DNA of 10,000 bases from Anaerolinea sp. (lineage in GTDB: Bacteria > Chloroflexota > Anaerolineae > Anaerolineales > Anaerolineaceae): positions 1 to 10,000 of the forward strand of contig JAIWNK010000067.1 in assembly GCA_020216845.1 (NCBI GenBank). Reading direction: 5' to 3'. The notes below the pieces were generated by a model. That model saw nothing but the letters and a program-made list of their open reading frames with translations, did not search any database and had not been told where the DNA came from. Of this stretch, positions 1 to 6,775 are shown piece by piece. Every line of letters begins with the position of its first letter. The first letter of the stretch is position 1. The position numbers were made by a program, and so were the translations under genes.

Positions 1-1
1 G

Positions 2-1306
2 GCGCGCTACCTGGCCGCTCAGGGTGCCGATGTCACCCTCAACGATCGCCGCAGCGCCGAAGAATTGGCAGCCACACGCCAGGCTCTGGCAGACCTGCCC
101 GTTTCCTGGGCCTTGGGTGGACACCCGCTCAGCCTGCTGGATGGCACGGAGATCGTTTGCATTTCGGGCGGTGTGCCGTTGACCCTGCCCATTGTTGAAG
201 AAGCACAACGGCGCGGCTTGCCGCTCAGCAACGATACGCAAATTTTCCTTGAAAGCGTGCCCTGCAAGGTGATTGGCATCACCGGTTCCGCCGGCAAGAC
301 GACCACCACCACCCTGGTCGGGCGCATGGCACAGGCCTGCCACCCCCATCCGGTGTGGGTTGGCGGGAACATCGGTCAGCCACTGGTTGAGCAGCTGAAT
401 GAGATCCAACATCGTCACCTGGTCGTGCTGGAGCTTTCCAGCTTTCAACTCGAATTAACCACGCTTTCGCCGCAAGTCAGCGCAGTGCTGAACATCACCC
501 CCAATCACCTCGACCGTCACGGCACAATGGCCGCCTATACCGCCGCCAAGGCACGAATTTTGGACTTTCAGGGTGCGGAGGATACGGCCATCCTGAACCA
601 TCAGGACCCTGGCTCAGCAGCACTGGCAAGCCGGGTGCATGGGCGGTTGACGTGGTTTGGGCTAGAACGCCCCCCCGCCGGTCAAGCGGGCACATTCCTC
701 AACGGCAATGCACTTTGCTACACCGATGGGCACAGCGAAGTGCAGCTCTTCGATCAGGAATGCATTCAATTGCGCGGCACGCACAACTTGCTCAACGTGC
801 TGGCTGCCTGTGCCATTGCCATCTCTGCCGGGCTACCGGCGGAAAAATTGGTGAGCGGCGTGTTGGGCTTTGGCGGTGTGCCACACCGCCTGGAGCTGGT
901 GCGCACCTGGCGCGAGGTACGCTGGTATAACGATTCGATTGCAACCGCCCCCGAACGCACCATTGCCGCCATTCACTCGTTCCGCGAGCCGTTGGTGTTG
1001 ATGTTGGGCGGGCGCGACAAGAACCTGCCCTGGGAAAGCCTGGCAAGCCTTGTGTGTCAACGCGTGGGCAAAGTCGTTGTCTTCGGTGAGGCCACCGAAA
1101 AAATTTTGGCCGCCCTACAAGCTGCTGATTGCACCGCTCGCATCGTCTGCACCGATGGGCTTAAAGCAGCTGTTGCCGCTGCAGCCGAACTTGCTCAGCC
1201 CGGTGACGTTGTCCTCTTTTCTCCGGGCGGCACAAGTTTTGACGAATTTGTAGATTTTGAACAGCGTGGGGAGCGCTTCCGACAATGGGTGAACGAACTC
1301 GCATGA
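2..1306 (+). CDS. murD: UDP-N-acetylmuramoyl-L-alanine:glutamate ligase MurD (5' partial)
   Basis: Cytoplasmic ATP-dependent Mur ligase that adds the second stem-peptide residue, glutamate, to UDP-MurNAc-L-Ala. The reading frame is open from base 2, so the true start lies upstream. Its first visible residues (ARYLAAQGADVTLNDRR) continue the N-terminal Rossmann-like domain, and roughly 15-25 residues should be missing. The ATP loop GITGSAGKTTTT lies at 275-310, followed by GNIGQP, ELSSFQLE, and NITPNHLDRHG from 491. The AAKARI lysine just after it matches the carbamylated lysine of E. coli MurD. GTHNLLN near 776 links to the C-terminal domain, and SPGGTSFDEF near the end is typical. Two variants stand out: SAG where most MurDs have TNG in the P-loop, and NDSIATAPER (929-958) where D-Glu-adding MurDs usually have NDSKATN. 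The stop codon overlaps the ftsW start as ATGA. The family assignment is secure; the glutamate stereochemistry is not proven. Confidence 0.95.
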   Translation, partial: ARYLAAQGADVTLNDRRSAEELAATRQALADLPVSWALGGHPLSLLDGTEIVCISGGVPLTLPIVEEAQRRGLPLSNDTQIFLESVPCKVIGITGSAGKTTTTTLVGRMAQACHPHPVWVGGNIGQPLVEQLNEIQHRHLVVLELSSFQLELTTLSPQVSAVLNITPNHLDRHGTMAAYTAAKARILDFQGAEDTAILNHQDPGSAALASRVHGRLTWFGLERPPAGQAGTFLNGNALCYTDGHSEVQLFDQECIQLRGTHNLLNVLAACAIAISAGLPAEKLVSGVLGFGGVPHRLELVRTWREVRWYNDSIATAPERTIAAIHSFREPLVLMLGGRDKNLPWESLASLVCQRVGKVVVFGEATEKILAALQAADCTARIVCTDGLKAAVAAAAELAQPGDVVLFSPGGTSFDEFVDFEQRGERFRQWVNELA

Positions 1307-2616
1307 AAAAACGATCTTTTGACCTGACCGCATTATTTGCTTCAAAAGGCTCGACCTCGTCCTCTGCCGAGTCGGCCAACACCCCCGTCACAGCCGCAGT
1401 GCGCCCTCCGCTGCGCCTGCGCATTGATGTGCCTTTCTTCCTGGTTGCCTTCTGCCTGCTGGCTTTTGGCCTGCTCATGGTCTATTCAGCCAGTCTGCAA
1501 CCCTCCATCATCCTCAAAGGCAACCCGTATTACTTCTTCCTCAATCAAATGAAATGGGCAGTCATCGGCAGCATTGCCGCAGCCGCCGCCATGTATGTAG
1601 ACTATCGCAAACTAAAGCCCTTCATGGTGCCGATGATCATTGCCACGCTGTTGCTGCTTGTGGGCGTGTTGCTATTTGGCGAAGAGCGGCTCAATGCGCG
1701 GCGTTCGTTTGCGGGCGGCTCCTTCCAACCTTCAGAATTTGCCAAATTGGCGGTCATTCTCTACCTGGCTTTTTGGCTAAACGCCAAAAAAGACAACATT
1801 AACAACATCAACTTCGGCCTCATTCCACTGCTCAGCATTCTTGGCATCATCAGCGGTCTGATCCTCGGTCAGCCCGATATTAGCGCCGCCGCTACCATCA
1901 TCCTCCTCGGCATGATGCTCTTCTTCCTGGCCGGCGGCAATTTGCGCCAAATCATCCTCGTCGGTGCTGCCACAATTTTGATCGGCAGCTTCGTCGTCAC
2001 CGCCAGTTCTTCGCTCAGCCAAACCGTCAAAAATCGCTTGGGCGATTACATCAGCGGCCTGCAAGACCCGGCCAAAGCCTCCGAACACATTCAGCGCAGC
2101 ATCGAATCGATCGTGCGCGGCGGCGTGTTTGGGGTTGGCATTGGCCGCGGCACAACCAAATTCACCGGCCTGCCGGTTTCGCACACCGACTCCATCTTCG
2201 CCGTCATCGTCGAAGAAACCGGTCTGATCGGTGCCAGCTTAACCGTCTTACTATATGTCGCTTTTTTGTGGCGCGGGCTCAAAATTTCGCTGGCCGCACC
2301 CGACCTGGTTGGACGGATCCTGGCAGCTGGCCTAACCTTGTGGCTTTTTACCGAAGCGATGATCAATATCGGCGTGATGGTCAATCTGTTGCCGTTTGCT
2401 GGCAACGCCTTGCCATTCATCAGCGCCGGCGGCTCTAGCCTGATTGCCAGCCTGATTGCAGTTGGGCTGATTATGAACGTGAGCCGGGTAAGTTCGTTGG
2501 AGAAAGAGAGACTTTCAGAAGGGAGGTCGTTCCATGCGGTTGCTGATTTGCGCTGGCGGAACGGGCGGCGGAGTGTACCCCGCACTCGCCGTTCTGCAAG
2601 CACTGAGCAAAGATAA
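1303..2616 (+). CDS. ftsW: Septal peptidoglycan glycosyltransferase FtsW (SEDS family)
   Basis: Polytopic membrane glycosyltransferase that polymerises lipid II at the division septum with a partner class B PBP. From ATG 1303 it has 437 residues. There is a Ser/Thr-rich cytoplasmic tail of about 42 residues, then about ten hydrophobic segments. SEDS signatures are ARRSF-FQPSEFAKLA (about 132-150), GQPDISAA (189-196), HTDSIFAVIVEETGLIG (294-310) with the probable catalytic Asp296, and LPFISAGGSSL near 370-380. Context within the dcw cluster favours FtsW over RodA. Start 1303 is chosen for its ATGA overlap with the murD stop; an in-frame ATG at 1285, 12 bases after GGGGAG, would add six residues. 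Family homology ends near residue 400 (SRVSSLEKER). The frame then runs 83 bases into murG and adds an Arg-rich tail of about 27 residues. That tail could be real or could reflect a lost stop codon. Confidence 0.95.
   Translation: MKKRSFDLTALFASKGSTSSSAESANTPVTAAVRPPLRLRIDVPFFLVAFCLLAFGLLMVYSASLQPSIILKGNPYYFFLNQMKWAVIGSIAAAAAMYVDYRKLKPFMVPMIIATLLLLVGVLLFGEERLNARRSFAGGSFQPSEFAKLAVILYLAFWLNAKKDNINNINFGLIPLLSILGIISGLILGQPDISAAATIILLGMMLFFLAGGNLRQIILVGAATILIGSFVVTASSSLSQTVKNRLGDYISGLQDPAKASEHIQRSIESIVRGGVFGVGIGRGTTKFTGLPVSHTDSIFAVIVEETGLIGASLTVLLYVAFLWRGLKISLAAPDLVGRILAAGLTLWLFTEAMINIGVMVNLLPFAGNALPFISAGGSSLIASLIAVGLIMNVSRVSSLEKERLSEGRSFHAVADLRWRNGRRSVPRTRRSASTEQR
2519..2526 (+). promoter_or_regulatory. 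Ribosome binding site of murG
   Basis: AAGGGAGG lies 7 bases before ATG 2534, inside the ftsW reading frame. It is a strong Shine-Dalgarno match and fixes the murG start within ftsW. The ATG also opens directly on the canonical MurG N-terminus (MRLLICAGGTGG). Confidence 0.75.
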
Positions 2617-3658
2617 CAGCCACACCCTGCTATGGGTCGGCGGCGAGGGCGGCATGGAAGCCGCCCTGGTCACGCGTCAGGGCCTGCCCTACCGTGCCAT
2701 CCCGGCTGCTGGAATCCATGGGGTTGGTCTGCGCGCCTTGCCCGGCAACCTGCTGCGCCTGCTGCGCGGCACGCTGGCCGCCCGCCGCATTGTCAACGAA
2801 TTCTCCCCCGATGTGCTATTCTTCACCGGCGGCTATGTTGCCGTGCCGATGGCCCTGGCCGCCGGTCGGCGCCCACGCCTGCTCTACGTGCCGGATATTG
2901 AACCCGGCCTGGCACTCAAAGCCCTGGCCCGTTTGGCCTCACACATTGCCATCACCGCCCCGGCCTCACAGCGCTACTTCAATCGGCGCACCCCGCTCAC
3001 CGTCACCGGCTACCCCACCCGCGCCGACCTCGCCAATTGGACGCGTGCTACAGGCCGAGAGACCTTCAACATTCCACAAGAAGCCAAACTTGTGCTGGTG
3101 TTTGGCGGCAGCAAGGGCGCCCGCTCGATCAACCGTGCCCTGGCTGCCATCTTGCCGCAGCTCTTGAACGATGCCCACGTGCTGCACATCAGCGGCGAAC
3201 TGGATTGGCCCGAAGTGCAGGCACAGCAGCAAAGCTTACCCGCTGACCTGGCTGCGCGCTATCACGCCTTCCCCTACCTGCACGAGCAAATGGGCGCGGC
3301 ACTCGCCGCTGCCGACCTGGCCGTCTGCCGCGCCGGTGCATCCACTCTGGGCGAGCTGCCCCTGTTTGGCCTGCCCGCCATCCTTGTCCCCTACCCCTAC
3401 GCCTGGCGCTACCAAAGCGTCAACGCTGCCTACCTGGTCGAACAAGGCGCCGCCCGTCTCGTGCGCGATGAAGCCCTCAACACCGAACTGTTGCCCGGCC
3501 TGCAAACCCTTTTGCAAGACGCCGCACAACGCCAACGCATGAGCAAGGCCATGCAGGCACTGGCACACCCGCAGGCTGCTCAGACCCTGGCAGACTTGCT
3601 ACTTCAGTTAGCCCAAGCCTCCTCGCAGCAATCCCACCCCAACGCGAGGAAAGGATAA
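2534..3658 (+). CDS. murG: Lipid II synthase MurG (UDP-GlcNAc:lipid I GlcNAc transferase)
   Basis: GT-B glycosyltransferase acting on the cytoplasmic membrane face; it adds GlcNAc from UDP-GlcNAc to lipid I to give lipid II. It has 374 residues, close to the usual 350-380. The N-terminal Rossmann domain opens with CAGGTGGGVYPALAV (7-20); FTGGYVAVP (97-105) retains the conserved Tyr, and TGYPTR (158-163) the conserved Arg. The C-terminal donor domain has VFGGSKGAR (189-197), CRAGASTLGEL (265-275) with the uracil/ribose-binding Glu region, and PYPYAWRYQSVNA (286-298), which keeps the Gln and Asn. Two signatures are altered: the last residue of GGTGGH is Gly13 instead of His, and the HEQN motif reads YVPD (118-121). 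The gene begins inside ftsW with a strong ribosome binding site, and its stop lies within the spacer that carries the next gene's ribosome binding site. The MurG assignment is firm; the active site is divergent. Confidence 0.95.
   Translation: MRLLICAGGTGGGVYPALAVLQALSKDNSHTLLWVGGEGGMEAALVTRQGLPYRAIPAAGIHGVGLRALPGNLLRLLRGTLAARRIVNEFSPDVLFFTGGYVAVPMALAAGRRPRLLYVPDIEPGLALKALARLASHIAITAPASQRYFNRRTPLTVTGYPTRADLANWTRATGRETFNIPQEAKLVLVFGGSKGARSINRALAAILPQLLNDAHVLHISGELDWPEVQAQQQSLPADLAARYHAFPYLHEQMGAALAAADLAVCRAGASTLGELPLFGLPAILVPYPYAWRYQSVNAAYLVEQGAARLVRDEALNTELLPGLQTLLQDAAQRQRMSKAMQALAHPQAAQTLADLLLQLAQASSQQSHPNARKG
3646..3655 (+). promoter_or_regulatory. Ribosome binding site of the CvpA-like gene
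   Basis: GAGGAAAGGA overlaps the last murG codons and ends 10 bases before ATG 3666. The purine-rich stretch supports the start at 3666 or at the second, adjacent ATG at 3669. Confidence 0.5.
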
Positions 3659-3665
3659 ACCGCCT

Positions 3666-4199
3666 ATGATGAGCCTGACTGTCACCTTCTGGATGTACGT
3701 TTTCACCTTTGCAATCATCGGTGCCATGCGCGGCTGGGTGAAAGAGTTGTTGGTCGTCTTCAGTGTCATCCTCTGCCTCTTCCTCATCAACGTACTGGAT
3801 AGTTTCACCCCTGTCTTCCGCGTCCTGGCCGGAGCACCAGCGACCCTGTTCTGGGTCAAGACGATCCTGCTGCTGATTTTGACCTTCTTTGGCTACCAAA
3901 CGCCCAACATCCCCAAAATTGCCAACACTGGCAAGCTTGCCCGCGAACGCCTGCAAGACATCCTGTTGGGCTTCGTCCTGGGCGCCATCAATGGCTTCTT
4001 CGTCTTCGGCACCATCTGGTACTTCCTGGATAAAGCCAATTACCCCTTCCCCTTCATTTACCCGCCCATGGATGGTGACCCGCTTGCGCAAAGCGCCTAT
4101 GATATGCTGCCTTTCTTGCCGCCCGCCTGGCTCGGCTCCCCCTATATCTACTTCGCTGTAGGGTTGGCCTTCGTTTTCGTTCTGGTTGTATTCATCTAA
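3666..4199 (+). CDS. CvpA-like small integral membrane protein
   Basis: A 177-residue, very hydrophobic protein with about five predicted membrane segments, roughly at residues 5-20, 27-44, 62-78, 98-120 and 160-177. The first part (AIIGAMRGWVKELLVVFSVI, 17-36) resembles the CvpA family signature, in which an R-G-x-x-K/R-E-L loop joins the first two helices. LLGFVLGAINGFFVFGTIWYF (100-120) matches the conserved fourth helix region of CvpA proteins. A Pro/aromatic loop (126-134) and a hydrophobic end without a cytoplasmic tail complete it. CvpA family members are linked to colicin V production and envelope or division-related roles, but their biochemical function is not settled. It lies 7 bases after murG and 4 bases before murC, so it is surely co-transcribed with peptidoglycan genes. 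A role in envelope growth or division is inference from context. The complementary strand also has a long open frame (3477-4214), but that frame is an acidic mirror of this hydrophobic gene. Confidence 0.75.
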   Translation: MMSLTVTFWMYVFTFAIIGAMRGWVKELLVVFSVILCLFLINVLDSFTPVFRVLAGAPATLFWVKTILLLILTFFGYQTPNIPKIANTGKLARERLQDILLGFVLGAINGFFVFGTIWYFLDKANYPFPFIYPPMDGDPLAQSAYDMLPFLPPAWLGSPYIYFAVGLAFVFVLVVFI

Positions 4200-4203
4200 A
4201 CCT

Positions 4204-5631
4204 ATGACACACATTCACCTGATTGGAATTGGAGGAAGCGGACTTTCCGCCATCGCCCGGCTGCTGAAAGAACGGGGCTACACGGTCAGCGGCTCGGATC
4301 AAACCCCTTCGCCACTGATTGCTGAGCTGGCCCTGGCTGGCATTGCGGTGATGATTGGCCATGATCCCCAACACATTCACGGTGCCGATCTTGTCCTGCG
4401 TTCCTCAGCCATTCCCGACAGCAATTGCGAAGTTCAGGCCGCACAACAAGCCGGCATTCCGGTGCTCAAGCGGGCTGACTTCCTCAACGAGCTGCTCAAG
4501 GACTATCAAACCCTGGCAGTTGCCGGCAGCCATGGCAAAACCACCACAACCGCCCTGCTCGCCTGGCTTTTGCACAGCTTGGGCGAACATCCTTCGTACC
4601 TGATCGGCGGAATCTCCAAAAACCTGGGCGTCAACGCCCGCGCCGACCGTGGTCGCCATTTCGTGATCGAAGCCGATGAATATGACCACATGTTCCTTGG
4701 CCTCACGCCGCAAGTTGCCATTGTTTTGAACGTCGAGCACGATCACCCCGATTGCTACCCAACCGCAGCAGACTACCGTCAGGCGTTTGTGCAGTTCGTT
4801 CAGCGGCTGCGCCCAGCCACCACTGCGTTGACTTCGAGCGAATCAGTCACCCCTCTGCCGTTGCTGCTCAGCTGTTATGACGACCCAATCAGCCGCGGCC
4901 TCAGCGCAGAAATCCCCGCCGGTTGCCGGGCGATGACCTTTGGCCTGCAAGCAGGAGCCGAATACCGCGCCGAAGACGTGCGGCGCAACAGTTGGGGCGG
5001 CGTCTCTTTTCGCTTGACCCGCCTTGGCCAAACCCTGCTTGAAGAAGTCAACTTGCAGATTCCCGGTCAGCACAACGCCAGCAACGCCTGTGCTGCCCTG
5101 GCCGCGCTCTACGAACTCGGTTTCGACAAACAGCTCTTGCAGTTGGCTCACTCTGCCACCGAATTCAAGGGCGCCGGGCGACGTTTTGACCTGCTCGGCG
5201 AAGCTGCCGGCATCACCATCATCAACGACTATGCCCATCACCCGACCGAGATTCGCGCCACACTGGCCGCCGCCCGCACCCGTTACCCACAAAGCCGCAT
5301 TTGGGCCGTCTGGCAGCCGCACACCTATTCACGCACACAAACGCTGCTGAACGACTTTTGCAACGCCTTCAATCAGGCGGATCGGGTGATCATCACCCCC
5401 ATTTATGCCGCCCGTGAAAAATCCACCGGCTTCACCAACAGCCACATCCTGGCCAATTTTTGCACCCCCGAACAGGCTCAGGCCGTCAGCAGCCTGAAGG
5501 AAGCCACCCAAATTCTGATTGATTCGCTCAGCGCCGGCGATGTGCTCATCGTGCTTTCTGCCGGCGATGCCGATAGCATTGGCCAAGAAGTTTTCAATCA
5601 TTTTCATCAGCGTGAGGTCCCAAATGCCTGA
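4204..5631 (+). CDS. murC: UDP-N-acetylmuramate:L-alanine ligase MurC
   Basis: Cytoplasmic ATP-dependent ligase that attaches L-Ala to UDP-MurNAc, the first stem-peptide step. It has 475 residues, within the family range. The N-terminal UDP-binding domain starts HLIGIGGSGLSAIARLL (5-21). The central domain has the P-loop AVAGSHGKTTTT (105-116), GGISKNLG (135-142), EADEYDHMF (156-164), NVEHDHPDCY (176-185) and GQHNASN (288-294). The C-terminal domain has GAGRRFDLLG (323-332), NDYAHHPTEI (341-350) and WQPHTYSRTQTLL (370-382), all characteristic of MurC. EADEYD is shared with the recycling ligase Mpl (MurC usually has EADESD), but the following DHPD, the length and the neighbours favour MurC. 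Start 4204 is chosen because the protein then begins right at the Rossmann strand; an in-frame ATG at 4186 lies inside the previous gene. No clear ribosome binding site is seen, so translation is probably coupled to the upstream gene, which ends 4 bases before. Confidence 0.95.
   Translation: MTHIHLIGIGGSGLSAIARLLKERGYTVSGSDQTPSPLIAELALAGIAVMIGHDPQHIHGADLVLRSSAIPDSNCEVQAAQQAGIPVLKRADFLNELLKDYQTLAVAGSHGKTTTTALLAWLLHSLGEHPSYLIGGISKNLGVNARADRGRHFVIEADEYDHMFLGLTPQVAIVLNVEHDHPDCYPTAADYRQAFVQFVQRLRPATTALTSSESVTPLPLLLSCYDDPISRGLSAEIPAGCRAMTFGLQAGAEYRAEDVRRNSWGGVSFRLTRLGQTLLEEVNLQIPGQHNASNACAALAALYELGFDKQLLQLAHSATEFKGAGRRFDLLGEAAGITIINDYAHHPTEIRATLAAARTRYPQSRIWAVWQPHTYSRTQTLLNDFCNAFNQADRVIITPIYAAREKSTGFTNSHILANFCTPEQAQAVSSLKEATQILIDSLSAGDVLIVLSAGDADSIGQEVFNHFHQREVPNA
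5613..5618 (+). promoter_or_regulatory. Ribosome binding site of the 68-residue gene
   Basis: TGAGGT lies 5 bases before ATG 5624, within the last murC codons. It is a good Shine-Dalgarno match at ideal spacing and supports real translation of the small gene from 5624 rather than from in-frame starts deeper in murC. Confidence 0.55.
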
Positions 5632-5830
5632 AAAAAAGCCTCAACCCCAACAACAACCGCAGCGCACTTATGCCGCCGAAACAACCGCCACGTTACACCT
5701 CGTCTCCGCATCACCACAAGAAGGTGCAACCGCCATCCCCGCTGCAACCGCAACCGGCAGCAAACGTCTCAGCCAGGAAGAACAACAAGCCCTGGTAGAT
5801 AAGCTCATCGAATTCCTGAACAAGTTCTAA
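5624..5830 (+). CDS. Hypothetical 68-residue protein between murC and murB
   Basis: I do not recognise this protein. The start ATG overlaps the murC stop by 8 bases, is preceded by TGAGGT at 5-base spacing, and the stop lies 8 bases before murB, so the frame fills the murC-murB gap exactly. It has three parts: a Pro/Gln-rich, positively charged start (MPEKKPQPQQQPQR, 1-14), an Ala/Thr-rich, probably disordered middle (15-47), and a C-terminal segment, LSQEEQQALVDKLIEFLNKF (49-68), that should form an amphipathic helix. It has no signal peptide, membrane segment or cysteine. Codon third positions follow the C/G bias of its neighbours, supporting a real gene. The layout suggests a flexible linker with a docking helix, perhaps a small partner of a Mur or division protein, but that is speculation. 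It could also be a low-constraint spacer peptide that keeps murC and murB translationally linked. Confidence 0.7.
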   Translation: MPEKKPQPQQQPQRTYAAETTATLHLVSASPQEGATAIPAATATGSKRLSQEEQQALVDKLIEFLNKF

Positions 5831-5838
5831 ACCCTGCC

Positions 5839-6774
5839 ATGAAATCCACACCTCCTCTGCCCCTGCCCGCCCTGCGCACCCTGTTCGGCAACCGCCTTCA
5901 GGAAAATGTTGCGTTGCGCAATTACACCACCGCCCAGGTCGGTGGCGTGGCAGGCGCCCTGGTGATTGTGCAAACAGCAGAGGAGTTGCGCAACGCCGCC
6001 CAAGCCCTATGGCAAATGGGCGTGCCCTTCTACGTCCTCGGCAGCGGCTCAAACGTGCTGATCAGCGACAAAGGTTTGCAAGCTGTCATCCTCATCAACC
6101 GGGCGCGCACGGTCAAGGTTTCGGACCATGCCAACGAAGAGCCGAGCGTGTGGGCCGAATCGGGAGCCAACCTGAGCGCCATTGCCCGACAGGTGGCGCT
6201 GCGTGGCCTGAGCGGCCTGGAATGGGCTGCCTCAATCCCCGGCACACTCGGCGGGGCTGTTTATGGCAACGCCGGTGCACATGGCAGCGACATGGCCCAC
6301 AACCTCCTCCTGGCCGAAATCTTGCAACCCAATCAAGAACCGCAAAGTTGGACGGTGGAGCAAATGGCCTATAGCTACCGCTCCAGTGCGCTCAAAGCCA
6401 GCCCTCATCAAGCCATCATCCTCGCCGCCCGGCTCAAGCTCAGTCGCAGCACCCCTGAGCAGGTCAAAGCCACCATGCAGGCCATGACCGAACGCCGTCG
6501 AGCCACACAGCCCCCCGGCGCAAGCCTGGGCTCCATGTTCAAAAACCCCCCCGGCGACTATGCGGGCCGCTTGATTGAAGCCGCCGGGCTGAAAGGCTAT
6601 CGCATCGGCTCTGCGGAAGTAAGCCCCATCCACGCCAACTTTTTTGTCAACCATGCCGATACAACCGCCAACGATGTCTATCAACTGATTCAACACGTGC
6701 GGCGCACCGTCTTGGAAAAATTCAACATCGAATTACAGCTTGAAATTGAACTTCTTGGTGACTTTGGTGAATAA
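5839..6774 (+). CDS. murB: UDP-N-acetylenolpyruvoylglucosamine reductase MurB
   Basis: FAD-containing, NADPH-dependent cytoplasmic reductase that converts UDP-GlcNAc-enolpyruvate to UDP-MurNAc, the substrate of MurC encoded just upstream. It has 311 residues, in the size range of the shorter type II (Gram-positive-like) MurBs. FAD-binding motifs are NYTTAQVGG (28-36), VLGSGSNVLISDKG (66-79) and GLEWAASIPGTLGGAVYGNAGAHG (126-149). Substrate and catalytic signatures follow: YSYRSS (178-183) with the conserved Arg, LGSMFKNPPGDYAGRLIEAAGLKG (230-253) with proton-donor Ser232, and HANFFVNH (265-272). The acidic C-terminal LQLEIELLG supplies the conserved Glu. Start 5839 lies 8 bases after the small gene. 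No clear ribosome binding site is visible, which fits reinitiation after the small gene. The end overlaps an upstream in-frame extension of ddl that I reject in favour of ATG 6776. Confidence 0.95.
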   Translation: MKSTPPLPLPALRTLFGNRLQENVALRNYTTAQVGGVAGALVIVQTAEELRNAAQALWQMGVPFYVLGSGSNVLISDKGLQAVILINRARTVKVSDHANEEPSVWAESGANLSAIARQVALRGLSGLEWAASIPGTLGGAVYGNAGAHGSDMAHNLLLAEILQPNQEPQSWTVEQMAYSYRSSALKASPHQAIILAARLKLSRSTPEQVKATMQAMTERRRATQPPGASLGSMFKNPPGDYAGRLIEAAGLKGYRIGSAEVSPIHANFFVNHADTTANDVYQLIQHVRRTVLEKFNIELQLEIELLGDFGE

Positions 6775-6775
6775 C

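Noticed and set aside
2091..2603. 170-codon minus-strand frame opposite ftsW
   Set aside because: It lies wholly under the strongly conserved C-terminal half of FtsW and shows no recognisable domain. GC-rich coding DNA gives such shadows often.
1303..2616. RodA instead of FtsW
   Set aside because: The two SEDS proteins are hard to separate by motif, but the position between murD and murG in a dcw cluster is the standard ftsW place.
4186..4203. Upstream in-frame start for murC at 4186
   Set aside because: It adds six residues overlapping the CvpA-like gene, without a ribosome binding site. ATG 4204 begins directly before the Rossmann strand, as is usual in MurC.
3477..4214. 245-codon open frame on the minus strand opposite the end of murG and the CvpA-like gene
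   Set aside because: The product is an acidic, Asp/Glu/Gln-rich mirror of a hydrophobic membrane gene, with no family resemblance. The + strand gene has a good ribosome binding site, exact packing and a CvpA signature.
5519..5623. Upstream in-frame extension of the small gene into murC
   Set aside because: The ATG at 5519 lies deep in conserved murC. The ribosome binding site TGAGGT points to 5624.
6740..6775. Upstream in-frame start for ddl at 6740
   Set aside because: It would add 12 residues that overlap murB. The start at 6776 has GGTGA at 5-base spacing and places the Ddl LLFGGRSGEHEVS motif at the normal distance from the N-terminus.
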